A stretch of DNA of 64,000 nucleotides from Chimonanthus salicifolius (GCA_013350335.1 CM023539.1:37062631-37126630); one strand, 5' to 3'. Shown: positions 11,898 to 24,750, numbered from the stretch's first letter. Translations and numbers: made by a program. Notes: generated from the sequence alone by a model not told the origin.

Positions 11898-14061
11898 TGA
11901 TGAGCACAGAAATATGATAATTTTACCTCTAAATATTGGATTAGTTAGTTCTTAAATTTTGTTTATTTTATGTTATTATTGTAATATATTATATATTCTA
12001 AAATTATATTTGTTAATATATTATATTAATTAATTTTATCTAATTAAGTGTATTTTTATGTCTTGTCAGGTTGGTGAATTGTTGTGTGCACTGAGTCCCA
12101 TTCAAAGTCTAATTGACGACAACTTTCCAAATCCATATTTGTGTGAATGTGAAAAGAAAGAGATGGTGAGCAGTACAGATCAGTTCTCATGGCACCGTAA
12201 GATGACAAGGTTCCAAAGGAAGATATGTTGCTGCAAATAGAAGCTGTTGATTAAGTCACTTTAGAGGAGATGGGTTGCTGGCGCTGACACCACTCTAAAG
12301 GCTGAGACCTGATTGATGATTGAAAAAAAAACCATTCACAAGTAGCAAATCAAGCAACACCATCATTCGTAGCCAGCTACACATGGGGATGACCCATCAG
12401 GCGTTGAATCAGCCAAACAAGAAGCAAAGCAATAAAAAATATTACAGCTGCAAGTAGTGGTGATGTAGCAGTTTCCAGAACTAATTGAAGAAAAGAACAG
12501 AGAAGAAGCAGAGGAGGTGCAAGTGTGAAAACCAAAGAAAGCAAGAAGAGGAAACCCACTTTGCAGCCATCGTGCAACTAAAGAGAGAGCTGGTTGGTTT
12601 CTTGAGGTCCCAACCCACCTGTATGAGGAAAGAATGAGGAAATCCAGATAAAGGAAGGGATGCTGGGTTGTTTTCCTAAACAAAACAGAGAGGAAAAATA
12701 CAGAGATACTGCAGCTAGAAGAAAGAATAGATGGAGCAGGTTGATTCACGGGTGGAATTTTCAGCAAAGGAAAGATTTGGACGATGGTTGTGTGTATGAT
12801 TTTAGGAAGATAAGAATGGAAGGAGGTGCAGCCGAATTCAAAGGCTAAAATAAGAACATAAGAATAGGAGGAGTCGTGCATCAGCAAACAGAGAAAATAG
12901 AAGAGAAGGGTGGCTGCTGCTGAGAATAGAAAATAAAGGAGAAGTTGCCGTGCAACAGGGAATCGGCTGAGAATGGAAGTGGGTCCCAACCGACCTTTCT
13001 TATTTTATCACTTCCAAACATTATAAAAGGAGTCCTTCGGCAACAGAAAGAACTCGAACTTAGCACTGTATTTTGGAGGCTTAGAGAGAGGAGAATAAGA
13101 GAGAGAGAAAAGGAGAGAGCAAAGTGTCAACCATCAGGTTGGATTTTTTTTATTCATTCTTTTATCTTGTATTTTCTTATTTCATTCCTTTGGTTTGTAA
13201 TTTTGATTTCAATTTTTATTAATGGAATTAAATCATTCTATTTAGATCTATGGTTTTCCATTTAATGTAAATTAATTGTGATAATTTTTTAATTCATTTA
13301 TGAATGCATGTTTGATTTAATCTTAAAATTTTCATCTTAAACATCTAATTTTTGGGAGGTTTAGAACCATAATTTCCATTCTAAGGCTCTTTTTAAGAGT
13401 AGATGAAGAATTTAGATTTGGAATTTATGTTGAATTGTTTCCATGCCCAAGGTTTATTTGAAAATTGCAAAATTAATGAGATTCATGGTTTTCTTAATGG
13501 AATTAATGATTTGAATTAATGTGCATTAATAAATGTGAGCTCCATGTTCTAGGCTTAAATTTTATTTTCAAAATATTGAATATCATGCCTCCATAATTAT
13601 AAGTCCAAGATTCCACCGTACATATGTATATATGTTATTTTTAAATTTTTATTTTTGTTTATAAAAAGTCAAATCTTTGAAATTGATGAACTAAGTTGGA
13701 AATAATTTAATTGCATCTAAATTTTGTTTTCTAAATTAGATTTTGTTTTCTAAATTAGATTAAGACTGTTTATATTTTTATATTAATGCCACCATCTTAA
13801 TTAAAATTAGTTAAATTGTTAAATTCTATGTTTAAATCTAGAATGTTTCTAAAGTAAGATTACAATTCATAGATTAGATTAATAATTCCACATTCATGAT
13901 TTTTCTCCATATTTCTCAAAAGTCTTAAAATATGTAATTCAATGGTGTATTTTCACGGATATATTTTCCTAAGTTCCGATTGGTTCGACCTCGCACTTAA
14001 TCGCTATACTATGTAAATGGTTCGTGCGCTTGCGAGTTATAAATTTAAAATTTGCACAACA
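11898..14061 (+). mobile_element. Solo LTR of the Athila-like family (unit A)
   Basis: It begins TGATGAGCAC and ends TTGCACAACA, flanked by a perfect CCACG target duplication (11893-11897 and 14062-14066). A TATA box TATAAAAG lies at 13022, and the family 3' end (ACCTCGCACT ... TTGCGAGTTA) is at about 13990-14040. The same family supplies the 5' LTR of the element at 31966, the solo LTR at 37561-40014 and the minus-strand LTR at 63453. Unit B retains the empty site (AACCACGCAATC near 53284). The 5' part (11940-12240) differs from that of the 37561 copy and carries an intron-like pyrimidine tract ending TTGTCAG (about 12062-12068). Confidence 0.92.
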
Positions 14062-15193
14062 CCACGCAATCTAATCCAAAGGCTAGCGGTATTGAAAAAA
14101 CGATATGTGTTAAAAATCCATCAGAAAAACACTACAAGAAACTACTTTAAAATTAATTTGCAATCTGCACAAACACTATCTCGTCAGTTGGCTTACTGCC
14201 CAACAAACAGGTTGATGTCTTGTCCTAATATATGCACTTTTACGAAAAATCTGTAATTATAGCTACAGAACTCCGCTTTTGATATTCTGCATATTTTCGG
14301 AAAGCTCATGGGAGATCTACCAACAGTAAAGATTTTGGATTTTTCTAGAACTGAATGACGTTTCAAATCAGTTCTGCAATACAGTGTAAAATTTGGAACA
14401 ACAGTTATAGTTTCTGTCGAGTCTGGTTTTGCAGATTGGGATGACAAAATTCATAACCGAAGCTACAGACCTCTGTTTCAAGCTTTGCTATATATGGTCG
14501 GAAAGTAGACAGAAAGAGTTAGAGATGCTAAAAACTTAAAAAAAATTGGAGCAGATTTAACTAATAAAAAATTGATTGTAACTGAAAACCAGATCCCAGA
14601 CTGCAGTATGTCTCACAGTTCTGCAACTGTCTAGTAAAATGACGATATCTTGGCTACGAAGCTCAGAATCAGGGAAATACAATATTTCTGGAAAGCTTAA
14701 TGAGAGTGCTATCCACCATAAAAAATTCAATTTTTTATGAGTTCTCTAGACTATCCATAAAATTCTGCAGTCAGTCGTCTGTTTTGAGGACAAAATTGGA
14801 TTATGTTCAACATGGCCCAAAGTTGCAAAACTAATTCTGCCCAGCTTGAATTAACCTACAAAAAGTACTGATTCTTGGAAACACATCCAGGTCGGTCTCT
14901 ATCAATGAAAATCAAAGGTCCAAATGATTACTCCATCACAAGACACTACTGTTCAACAATCTGGTTTGTGTACAAATTGCATGTGGCAAACAACAGTCAT
15001 GGAGATGAAAATAATCTAAATACACCATAAAGTCCGGTAAATTAAATACTTCAAATCAAAGTCCACGAAATTGAAAAAAATTGTAGCAAAGGACTTAAAT
15101 TAAAATGCATGGCTGAATAATAAAATAAATTCCATCTGAAGCATTCACGGAGCAAGCACTAAATTCCCAAGAACACTCATTTTAGTGAACAAC
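14062..15193 (-). mobile_element. 5' untranslated leader of the decayed Ty3 element (unit A)
   Basis: Aligns with 53283-54426 in unit B. It lies between the 5' LTR (to the right on this minus-strand element) and the internal region. No coding sequence is recognised. Loose internal similarity (repeated phrases such as GGAAAGCTTAATGAG and CTACAGA) suggests old internal duplication. Confidence 0.5.
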
Positions 15194-17534
15194 TAATGCA
15201 GGCATGGGTCGAATTTTCAACAATATGCCCAGATAGGCCCGGATAATAAAGCCAAAGACGATCCTGTCTATGGAGCTCGCACAACCAATTATGAAATTTA
15301 TGAAAGGATTCTACCTTGCTATGAGTTGACGAACGAATCTCGTAACGACACGTTTCCCAGGAATTCAATTACACTCATTGGAAATATAGTTAAGATATAT
15401 TTTAATTAAATTAAATTGAAATACAAAATCAAATAAAAAAGGATAATAAAATTGAAATTGGAGTGCTTACTGTAAAAACCATGAAACATTAATTGAATTA
15501 AAAATCCATGGTACTTCATTCAGACCACTGCCCGACCTTGGCTTGAGAAGCCTTGCAAAACACAAACTCCCACTAGAATTCTCAAATCTCAAAAAAAATT
15601 AATTGATGTGTGAAATTCGAAAATTGCATACATTTATAGGAAAAATGTTGTGAAAAGACAGGAATATCCCTGCCATGGTTGACCTCAACAAGGAAGACTA
15701 TTTCCTCTAAAACATCCTATGAAAAGGGAGAAAGAAATATGCAAGGATAGGTTGCCTCATTTGGGACCAATCCATGTCTACACAAACCAGCCAATAGGAA
15801 TGCTCAATCTTGCCATTTGGGCATAATGGATGGCTAGGATTTTATTCTAAAAACACTGATGCAGGAACATGTGGACGTAATTAGAATTTTAATTTTGATC
15901 CGGGCGGATATGTTAGCAATTTAGCAAGTTCGGTGCCCGAGTTGAGAGATGAAAAATTTATTTTCAATTGCGGCAGGTGCGTGAGTAGCTTGGGTCATTC
16001 CAAGTCTAAACATGGCAGGCCCAATGGCCCTTGAAGATGTATACGCTCGAGACATGTGCTTTTAGCCGACTCATCTTGAGTCAGGATAGTGGTTCGGTGG
16101 AGATATTCTAATTATGATAGAATTAGTTTATTTAAAACTATATGTAGTAGTTTTAAATTTACATGAGCTTCCTAGTTTAAGTAGTTTAGTTAATTTAAGA
16201 GTTGTGTTTTAATTAGAAAATTGTTATTTGAGTTCAAAGAAGGGTCGGCTTCCATGTTATGAATCGATAGATAGTTTTCTATATAAACAGATGTAATCAA
16301 CCAGTTTTAGAGGACATTTTTTGATGAAACAAAACTCAAACAGTGGTTTGTTTTTAGTTTGTGGCAGTTGAGCACTGCAATAAATTGCAGATTTTTGCTG
16401 GAGTTCCAGTTCAGATCTGACACCCCTACACGCGTCTCGTTGAAGAGGAAAAGTCTTCATTGCAAACGACTCCTACTAGCAATTCTCTTTGGTTGTGTGT
16501 TGAATACCCATGGCTGATTTCACCTAGTTGGTTATTTTGATTGCTGTAGACAGCCAGGAAGGTTTCAGAGAGTTCGCAGATCCAATCTCCTTATACATGT
16601 TTCCATTGAAGGAGAAGATTCTATCAATGAAAGCTTGGTTTATTTTTCATTAAACAACATGGTTTGTTTGTGAGATATTGTTGTAGATCCTTATTGGGAA
16701 TCCCATCCCAAGTGAGGCAATTCATAACAGAGCAGGGACGATACCATTAGCTACTTCTGTTGAAGCTTGGCTCCATCATCGCCAGCACCTTGTGACAGGT
16801 GTTGAGAAGGCCTACACACCTATTTGGAGAGCTAACATCGTTACTGGCTATACTTGGATTCAAACCAACATAGCCCAACAACCATTGTTGGTCGTTGATT
16901 TCCAGACAATTGTGAGGAGTTGTTTGGGTTGCTACACACAGTTGAGAGGCGAGCCCATTGCAAACGAAAGCCAGATCTGTGAAGTATTTACACGGCTTTC
17001 AGTCACAATTCAAGTCCCCCATCATCGGGTATTCGCTTATTCATTGAGTTCATCTCTGACCGTGTAATTGTCTAAGCTTCCGCTACAAGTCGGGGTTAGG
17101 TGTTTTTATCGTACCTAGCTTACATCAAACACGAACTAAAATAAGTATGTAGAAATCTTCTCCTAACACTGTGCACATGCCAACAATGGCATGCCACATG
17201 GCATTCCATATAGGGAGAATCGAATGTGCATCATCCATGTGTCCTAGAGAGAAAAGATTTAGGGTCTTGGGTGGCAATGGGCTTTGGTGTAGCTATCTGA
17301 GTTGGGCCAGGCCTGCTATGATTGGATTTGGGCTTAACATGCTTCTCTAGGTCACTCGTGGTCTGTTGGGTTATTGGGCTCAAGTTGTGAGACTGAACTA
17401 GATAATTAGACGAAGTCCAATGGTAGTTGTCAAGATCAAATTAGGCCATGAAAGTCAAAGCAATTTCCTCCACATGATCGACGGCCACGGATGAGTCCAC
17501 TAAATATGAATCATTGGGCCTGATGCCCTCATCA
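15194..17534 (-). mobile_element. 5' LTR of the decayed Ty3 element, split by a nested LTR
   Basis: The LTR occupies 15194-15856 and 17128-17534. Its outer end reads TGATGAGGGCATCAGGCCC on the minus strand (17516-17534). Its inner end is near 15194, where the unit B copy retains TGATGC. It shares long stretches with the 3' LTR at 5962-6665. The interrupting LTR is described separately. Confidence 0.72.
15857..17127 (+). mobile_element. Solo LTR nested in the Ty3 5' LTR
   Basis: Begins TGATGCAGG, ends CTTACATCA, and has a perfect AACAC target duplication (15852-15856 and 17128-17132). A TATA box TATATAAA lies at 16280. The 3' end (CTTCCGCTA ... TACATCA) is shared with the solo LTR at 19948-20857, so they belong to one family. 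A truncated copy sits at the orthologous place in unit B (55878-56531), so this insertion predates the segmental duplication. Confidence 0.92.
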
Positions 17535-18430
17535 GAATTTAAGAGAAAAAAACCATAATGAAAAATGACAACAAAAGAAGGGCGAACGAGAATCTAGTTG
17601 AGATCTTGGCCGAGTTTGGAAAAAAAGGAAAGAAGAAGGAGCAACCAAAAACAAAAAGCAAAGAGAAGAATATGAGTTTCAGTGAGATAGACTGAACGAA
17701 AAAAGGAGGAGAGAATCCTAGAATTGATGCGAGAGATCAAAGAGAAAGAAATAAAAGAAAGAGCGATGTAAAACGGATTAACCAAAGAAAGGAAGAACGA
17801 AAATAGAGAAGAAGTGACCCATAACAGTGGTAGCAGAGAAGAAGAAGGAAGAGTTGACCCATCCGAGTCACTCGGACTCAGTAATCTGATTGTAATTCTT
17901 ATTTTATTTTATTTTTTTATCTTTTTTTTTTTAAGTTGAAAATAAGCCTATAAATTCAGGCATAGGTCAAGAACTCTAGTAGGTTCACATTAGTTGAGTT
18001 ATATGAGGCCTTGACCTTTGTTTAGAGTCTTCCTTTAGAGGTGAGTTCTAGTTTATGGTTCTTAATTTTGATTTGGGTTTGTGTTAGAATTAAATTTTCT
18101 TTTTAGTGTTGGTTTGATTTTTGCATGGTGAATTGACCGTTCATGTTTTGCATTATTCTCCATTACTTAATTGAATGCTAATTTTGGGTCCAAATTCGTT
18201 TGCTTACGATTGAACACCTATTTTCTTCGGTGAGATTTTTACTCAATAAAAATTTATTTTGTTGAAATTAGTATCATCTTTTTATATTTTCTTTTTTCTT
18301 GAGTGTTTGAGAGAATTGAGAGTTGATTTTCTTTGGGAAATCATTGGTCTAGCGCGTGATCTCAGATAAAAAATTTATTTAAGTGGCAGTATAAGTCGGC
18401 CTTAAAACCAATCTTACCCGTCATCAATAG
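17535..18430. other. LTR-like remnant, no gene recognised
   Basis: It begins with a purine-rich tract (17540-17830) and then a T-rich segment. It ends ACCCGTCATCA (about 18416-18426), the terminus expected of a TGATG...CATCA LTR, but the matching start is not visible. No coding sequence is seen. Confidence 0.35.
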
Positions 18431-19527
18431 AATGCAGGAGAAACGGTCAAAATAATGGCTAATACATATTATATCGGTTGATAGGTATCACTTTTTTAAC
18501 TAGTGATACGTATCGGCCAATATGTATCGTTACAGTTATAGATCCGGGCTGAATCGGCTGCATTATCTTAATTTCCAAGTAATTAGATTTCAGTGGATGG
18601 AGTGAAGAAACCGGTGTTCCCTTTGAAAGGGAAAGACGAGGGGATGAATTTTTCAAACCCGTACATTTTATCAGAGTCTTCATAGTTGATGAAGAATTAG
18701 GGCGATATGTCATGTTTGTCTACGAGTCTCAATCTTTCACAATAGAAACGTTGAAGTTGAATACTTGGTAGGAAGGAAGGGGCAAAGACTCCAAGGCAGG
18801 TCTTGTTTCAGTCTTTTGGTTTTTCTCACTCTCATCCCTCAACACCGACAGAGAAAATAATTTTGAAATACACATCAATTTTATATAAAATAATTCACAA
18901 ATCAATTACCTACTTAAACGTTCCTGTATCTTGCCTCTTGTTTGTTCTTTCGATTTTCTTTCTTTATTTTCATCTGTACTCTCCTCGTGTCTGTATATCA
19001 TGAGTATACACAATTGAAGAGAGTTTGAGTAGAGTATATCATGGAAACTCATTATATCCTCTAATTAATAGAATTTTGCACCAATTTGATGCTTCTTTTT
19101 CCTTTGATATTAAAATAATATGTTTAATTTGAATACTTCTAAACTTGCAAAGGCCCTGATTTTGTAATGGGAAATATGGATAACTCGAAATAACTCAAAA
19201 TCCCAACTCATTCCAGTTCAAACCTCACATATTTTACCCTGGCCCTGCAAATAGTTACTCAATACAATTGTTTGTGGTTAAACCAGTCTCACATTCTTCT
19301 TTGCCTGTCTGGTGATCCACTAATAATGGATGGATTACCCTTCATTTTGATGGGTCTACAGATATTTCCTCTGGCACAGCAAATTCATCTTATAGGTCTC
19401 AGTTTTGTGGTGGTCTAGTTCTGATACATTAGTTGATATCAGAGCAGTTCTTCTTTCAATTGATAATAGTTAATCTTAAAAAGAAAAAATACCTTCTAAT
19501 GAAAACAGATAATAAGTCGTAACACAA
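18431..19527. other. Unit A intergenic DNA
   Basis: 18455-18545 holds a short block of the ATCGGCCGAT repeat family. 18550-18840 aligns with 25290-25780 of partial unit A'. The rest shows no gene. Confidence 0.55.
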
Positions 19528-19655
19528 AAGGATTAGACCTCATCGAATGATCAAAAACATAAATAACAATGCTTATATTGTTGATCTTCCTTGAGACATG
19601 GCAACCAGTGTAAAACTTGAGGGTGAGATCTTTTCAACTGGAGAGGGCTGATGTA
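19528..19655 (+). pseudogene. Ty3 integrase tail fragment
   Basis: Plus-strand translation near 19545-19600 gives a diverged RMIKNINNNAYIVDLP, resembling the end of Ty3 integrases (RVIKKINDNAYVVDLP-like), with an in-frame stop right after. An LTR-like start TGATGTAGAACAG follows at 19649. Unit B lacks this tail but keeps the LTR-like segment (59550 onward). Confidence 0.55.
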
Positions 19656-19813
19656 GAACAGATTGCCTAGACTGACATAAGATGGAATGTTAGTCTTATT
19701 TAGCAAATTTGGCTAAATTTATTCATTTTGTTATTTTTAGCGAGTGAATTTTCTTTATGGCCAAGTTAGTAGGTTAAAAGAAAGTTTCGTTTATTTTTTG
19801 ATGTAATTGCTCA
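19649..19813 (+). mobile_element. LTR 5' fragment shared by units A and B
   Basis: TGATGTAGAACAGATTGCC and what follows match 59550-59757. Unit A then lacks about 400 bp that unit B retains (59758-60160). The 3' boundary of the LTR is not visible. Confidence 0.45.
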
Positions 19814-19947
19814 CTTCTATAAAAAGATTAATGCCCAAATTGATTCCCTTCTACTGTCCATAAAAAATAGATTTAGATCATTGAATTGTAACATGACAAA
19901 AGCATTGACAAATTGTCTAACATTTATGGCATTATTCAATTACCTTT

Positions 19948-20857
19948 TGATGCGGACATCGACAGTATAGAAAATTATATTTTTGATCCAGATGGGTGCG
20001 TAAGCAAGTCGGGATCCAAGCCGAAGTTCAGACCCAGCTCATCGGGCCCATTGCTCATCAGGCCCAACAAGCTAGGCCAGGCCCATGTGTGAACTTGAGA
20101 CAGTATCCAAATTCCAAAGAGAGCACCACGTTGGCTGATCTTAGCCTTTTAGGATTAGCTTATTTAATTTAAGATTATAGTTGGCAGTTTGCTTTGTTTA
20201 AAGAAGTTGTTAATTTTAGTTTCTTTAGGATTCTATTTGGCACTTACGTAATTTTAGTAGGATTTGAATTAGTTTCGAAAGTAGCATGTAGGAGGTCGGT
20301 TCCTACTTAGTTGAGGTTATTTTTTATTTTCCTGTATAAGAAGATGTAATCAACGAGTAAAGGAAGTTTTTGATGAATAAAAAATTGAGTTTTTTCTCTT
20401 AAAACCAACGTGGTTTTCTTGTGAAGATTTGCCAACTGCAATATTGTGCAGTTTTCTTCTAAACCCAGGCAAGAACTTGGTGTCTGGCAGCCCATCACAA
20501 CAAGCAAGTTGTCGTTCGTTTGGAGTTGCAGATTGCTACAGTTTTCTGACAACCTCACATGTGTTGGCGTTGATTAGTACCACCTGTTTGGAGTTTGATT
20601 GCTACAACTTGTGGAAGACGAGTGCTGAACAATCAGCGAATTTCAATTGACATTCAGGGCCACACCGAATTTTCTCAAGTGAGTTTTCTTACGCAACATC
20701 ATTGAGTTGCATGACGAGTTTTACTGCAAGGTAGTGCCCCAGTTTCATTGAGAAGTTTGATGTGGTTATTATTTTGTGATCGGATTATTCAAGATATATT
20801 CAAGCTTCCGCTATAATTCGAGGTTGGGTATTCTTAATCCTACCTATCTTTACATCA
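19948..20857 (+). mobile_element. Solo LTR (unit A only)
   Basis: Begins TGATGCGGAC, ends TTTACATCA, and has a perfect CCTTT target duplication (19943-19947 and 20858-20862). The uninterrupted equivalent (ATTCAATTATATTTGTAGCATG) is visible in partial unit A' near 26755-26776. Unit B shows no insertion at its matching position. Same family as 15857-17127 but shorter. Confidence 0.93.
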
Positions 20858-21076
20858 CCTTTATAGCAGGTTAATTAGAAAGAGACAAGCCATGTTTATG
20901 CATCATTTGTAGAATTTGATAATAATATTTAAAACAAATTAAACTTCATAATTAACACAAACTAACTACTCTTACTTATGTCATTAATCTCTTTTATTCG
21001 ACACTACAAAGCTACCTTTTGGAAACAGAAAATAAACTAGTTAAATAACAATAAGATGAGCCACAATCATTGAATA

Positions 21077-23086
21077 TCAACGGCCTCCAGAGAGAAATGA
21101 CTCAGCCACTGAGGAAGAAGACTTTCCAATTGTCCTGTCCAAAGTAGAAGCATATGAGATTACAAGATCGTCGAACCCTTCTTGACCGGATGCCAAAGCA
21201 CTGGCATAATATCTATCCATTGGAAGTTCAGGCAAATCCGCATTCCGGTCCAACATCTGCATCACTTGTCGCATATTCGGTCTAGATGATGAAATGGGGT
21301 GTGTGCAAATCAAACCAAGCTTCAGTACTAGCTCCATCTCCTCAACATCATACTCTCCTCTCAAATTTGGATCACAAATTTCAAGTATCGAACCCCTCCT
21401 CCAACATTGCAACACACAATTAACCAAAAGACAACAATCTTCGGATGCATGTATCTCTATTGGCCTCTTCCCACAAGCAACCTCAAGCATGAAAGTCCCA
21501 AATGCAAAGACATCAGTGCTTGTCGTTGCCTTGCCTGTACTAGAAAGCTCAGGTGCAATATAACCAAGAGTGCCCACCACATGGGTGGTCTGAGGATCTC
21601 TTCCATGATCGTACAATCTCGCAAGCCCGAAATCACCTAATCTTCCATTCAAGTTAGCATCTAATAAAACATTGCTGGCTTTAACATCTCTATGAATAAC
21701 AACTTGCTCCCATTGTTCATGCAAATAGAGAAGCCCTGAAGCCACACCTTTGATGATTCGAAACCGTTGGCTCCAATTAAGAGTTGATTAGGGTTGGTCG
21801 AAGAGGAGCTTGTCCAGACTTCCATTTGGCATGAAATCATAAACCAGAAGCAGTTCACCATTTCGTCGACAATACCCTAGTAGCTGGACCAAGTTCCGGT
21901 GCCTGAGCCGACCGATGCTTACTATCTCTGCCACGAACTCCCTCATACCTTGTCTTGATTCATGAGAAACTTTCTTCACAGCAACTTCAATTTTGGTCTT
22001 TCGTAGTACCCCTCTGTATACCCTGCCAAAACCGCCGATGCCTAATACCTCTTTGTCGCTGAATCCCTTCGTGGCTATGAATAGATCCTTGTATGAGAAA
22101 CGATGAGGACCATATTCATGCTCCCAATCCTCGAGCAATTCTGCAAATTTCATCTTCCTCCTCACAAACCAACCCACCGCAGAGATGATCATTAGCACTG
22201 TAACTAGCACAATTGCAGGCAAACCAATAGTCAGAAACTTAGATTTCTCTTTGGGACCTATTCTTGGAAGCCGAGGAAGGTTCGACACATCGATCGTTCT
22301 GACTGCTCCATTCATTGCAAAGCTCCATCCCAACACATAATGATGAGATGTAAAGATGGCGCCAGTAGATGAAGAGAAACCCGCATACATCACCTCTTTT
22401 AAGATGGAAGAAAGATCAATGGTTGCAGACAAGAGAGGCCTACTTGGTTTAGGTATGTGGATCGGAGATAATGTTACATTAAGCTGTGTCTCTACACCAT
22501 CATATTCTATCCAAACTTGCATTGGTTGTTGGCTCATGAGGGTCAGATTCACAGCCTCACCATTTTCATTTGCAAAATATGCCGCAGGTGCAGAGACGTT
22601 GGACCTGAGGCTATTGATATCAATGCCTACGTGGTTAGTTTCGAGATCGCCAAATTCAGGATCTTGAACCGTATCGAGCTCAACAGCGAACAAATGATTT
22701 GTTGCGTTTCCGTTGTTTTCAGGATTAAAGAGGCCTAAATACTGGCGAGCAAAAGCTCCTGAGAGGTCTTTAGTGGGGGAGATGACGAAGGCCATGCCAT
22801 TGGCACTGAAGTCTGAATTACTGGAAATGATGGCGAAGACGAAGGAAGTAGAAAAAGAGAGAGCCTTACTATTTGAAGGATTGATGAAGTGAAGGGGAGT
22901 AGAGTGGAAGGCATGACCCTTGGCTCGCTTTGTATCATTGGTTAGCCTCAAGAGGCCATTGGGTGTGACCCCAGCTATGCCGTTCAAGCTAATGTCGGCA
23001 CCCCGGAATCCTTGGTACAAGAAGCTGTCGTTGATAGAAGCAGCAAATTTGATGAAGAGAAACAAGAGCAGAAGCTTCAGAACCAT
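21077..23086 (-). pseudogene. L-type lectin receptor kinase, one premature stop
   Basis: This paralogue of the intact gene at 60415-62430 has 669 coding codons against 671. It keeps the ATG, signal peptide, legume-lectin domain (NHVGIDINS motif), transmembrane segment, GIGGFGRVY glycine loop, AVKK lysine, HRDVKASN catalytic loop, DFG and APE, all in one frame. The only lesion is TAA at 21790-21788 (codon 433) where the intact copy has AAA (Lys435); a single A-to-T change explains it. The stop falls just after the N-lobe and hinge (NGSLDKLLFDQP), before the catalytic loop. A translated product would be a membrane lectin receptor with half a kinase and no catalytic activity. Because the rest is so well kept, the lesion may be recent, polymorphic or an assembly error. 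An internal start after the stop could at most give a soluble C-lobe. Confidence 0.93.
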
Positions 23087-23510
23087 GGCTGCAACGGTGT
23101 GATCTAAGGTCTGAAGCTCTTCAATACTTCGTCTTCTCTGCTTCTCACTTTCTTGCTAAGGTCACAGCTGGTAGTAATTGGAGTGGTAGCGACTTCTAAA
23201 TTGCTGAGGTCATGCACTGAATTTTCTTCCAAAGTGCGCACATGGACTGACTTTAACTATTGTGAAGTTTCCATTATTTTTCATAAGGACCCACTGATTC
23301 AGACCTTACATTCGATTGCCGATCACCCAGGGAATGCGTCATCATCATAGTTCGTTCCAAAAGATTTAGACCAATTTATCATTGCCCTTCCTAAAAAATC
23401 TCTCTGCTGAGTAATAATTTCAGTAGATTTTGTTTCTCTTTAATTATATAGTATATATTTTTTGCTCTTTAGTATTGCAATGCACTTGTACAATGATTCA
23501 TCAATAAAAA
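23087..23510 (-). promoter_or_regulatory. Upstream region of the broken lectin kinase
   Basis: Highly similar to 62431-62885 upstream of the intact gene. Shared features include GATCTAAGGTCTGAAGCTCTTC just before the ATG and an AT-rich tract (about 23448-23462) some 370 bp upstream. No single TATA box can be chosen. Similarity to unit B ends near 23510, a boundary of the duplicated unit. Confidence 0.5.
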
Positions 23511-23860
23511 AATTAATTGATTTGTTGAGATAAGATTTTAATCTAATTCTAACTGACTCTAGATAAAAATAAAACAAACAATATATTTAAATTATATATC
23601 TCTAGCTTATTTAATACATTTTATTTAAAAAGGAAATATTTTGTATTTTATTTGATACAAACAATATATTTTATTTCAGTTCAGATTTATTTTAATTCTG
23701 AGTTACATTTACTCATTTATATAACTAAATAGATTTTTATAGCAAGATATGTACTAAAACTAATTCGTGTAAATCTCATATAATTGGATATGTTGCATAA
23801 TAGACTTATAAATAAAGGAGTTAGTTTAGTTTACCTATTTATGATGGAGTTCAGGTAAAG
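23511..23860. other. AT-rich spacer
   Basis: No gene, element end or repeat recognised. It lies between the end of unit A and the first recognisable part of partial unit A'. Confidence 0.5.
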
Positions 23861-24750
23861 TTGGGTCCTTCATTAAAATAAGTCAATTTGAGTCAAGTTG
23901 AGTTATGAATTCAGATCAAAAAGACATTTTATTTAGTTATTAATTTTTCCTAGATGTGAATATTACAACGAAACAGTGATTAATGATATAGGTCACAAAA
24001 TAATAAAATCAACGTTTGCATTAGGAAATTTTTTGTTAAAATTTCAATCCTAGGTCCTCCCGAAATAGAAATATTGATATTGATATTGGAAAATTATGCC
24101 ATTTAAGATCTTGAACTTATATTATAAACCATCATTTTTTTTTTCTTCAAAACTCATGTCACAAACTTATAATAATTGGTAATGGGATTGTTTAGTATCT
24201 TCTCTTGCAAATAGTCTTCCATATATTGCAGATAATAATTTGAGGTCCAACCTCGATTCCTTTGAAATTTAGAACAAAAAGAAAAAGGGATATGAGATAG
24301 CAATAAATAGATCGGATCAATAAAATGTAGATAGCAATAATGCACACTAGTGTTTTTCACTTCTATTTTTTATAGCAACTTTAATCTGAGCCATCCAAAA
24401 AGTTGATTTATGGTCCTTATCAAGATTTGGAAGATCAAAATTCTTCTATTTTAAAGAGAAATATATGATAAATAAATAAATAAATTATTAAACTCATTCA
24501 AATATGTATCACCTGATTTGAGAAAAATGCCTGCAGTCAAATGCATGCTGCTAGAGAGCGTTAGTCCGACTATAAGGGGCAAAGGACCCAATAAACCTCA
24601 AAATGGAGGCTTTGGCTACATCTTATTTTAATATTTTATATTAACCTATGGCCTATTTAAGTCACATAAAATTCAAAATAAATTATCTCGGTCTGGAGTA
24701 AATTTTCCACAACGAATATTTTTAAGAGTATAAATTTATCTCTATCCGTT

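Larger units (their letters stand above)
905..23510. repeat. Segmental duplication unit A
   Basis: Unit A aligns in order with unit B: 905-1560 with 42557-43185, 2885-4150 with 43400-44600, 4150-4920 with 49090-50095, 5475-7300 with 50105-52440, 11037-11897 with 52440-53287, 14062-15856 with 53283-55877, 15857-16490 with 55878-56525, and 19650-23510 with 59550-62885. The alignment breaks coincide with mobile-element insertions, several of which have clear target-site duplications. The duplication is old enough for many substitutions but young enough to follow by eye. Confidence 0.85.

Noticed and set aside
12363..12989. 208-residue minus-strand reading frame rich in hydrophobic residues
   Set aside because: It runs antisense through a solo LTR, is low-complexity (Ser, Leu, Phe) and has no recognisable domain. 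It is a by-product of the purine-rich plus strand.
16792..17067. 91-residue plus-strand frame
   Set aside because: It lies within a solo LTR with exact target duplication and has no known domain.
21077..21745. Separate kinase gene starting after the stop
   Set aside because: It is in the same frame as the upstream part, lacks the N-lobe and has no promoter of its own, so it is the downstream half of one broken gene.
22356..22667. Plus-strand frames overlapping the lectin kinases (also at 61691-61975)
   Set aside because: They are antisense shadows of a strongly coding minus strand and are not independently conserved.
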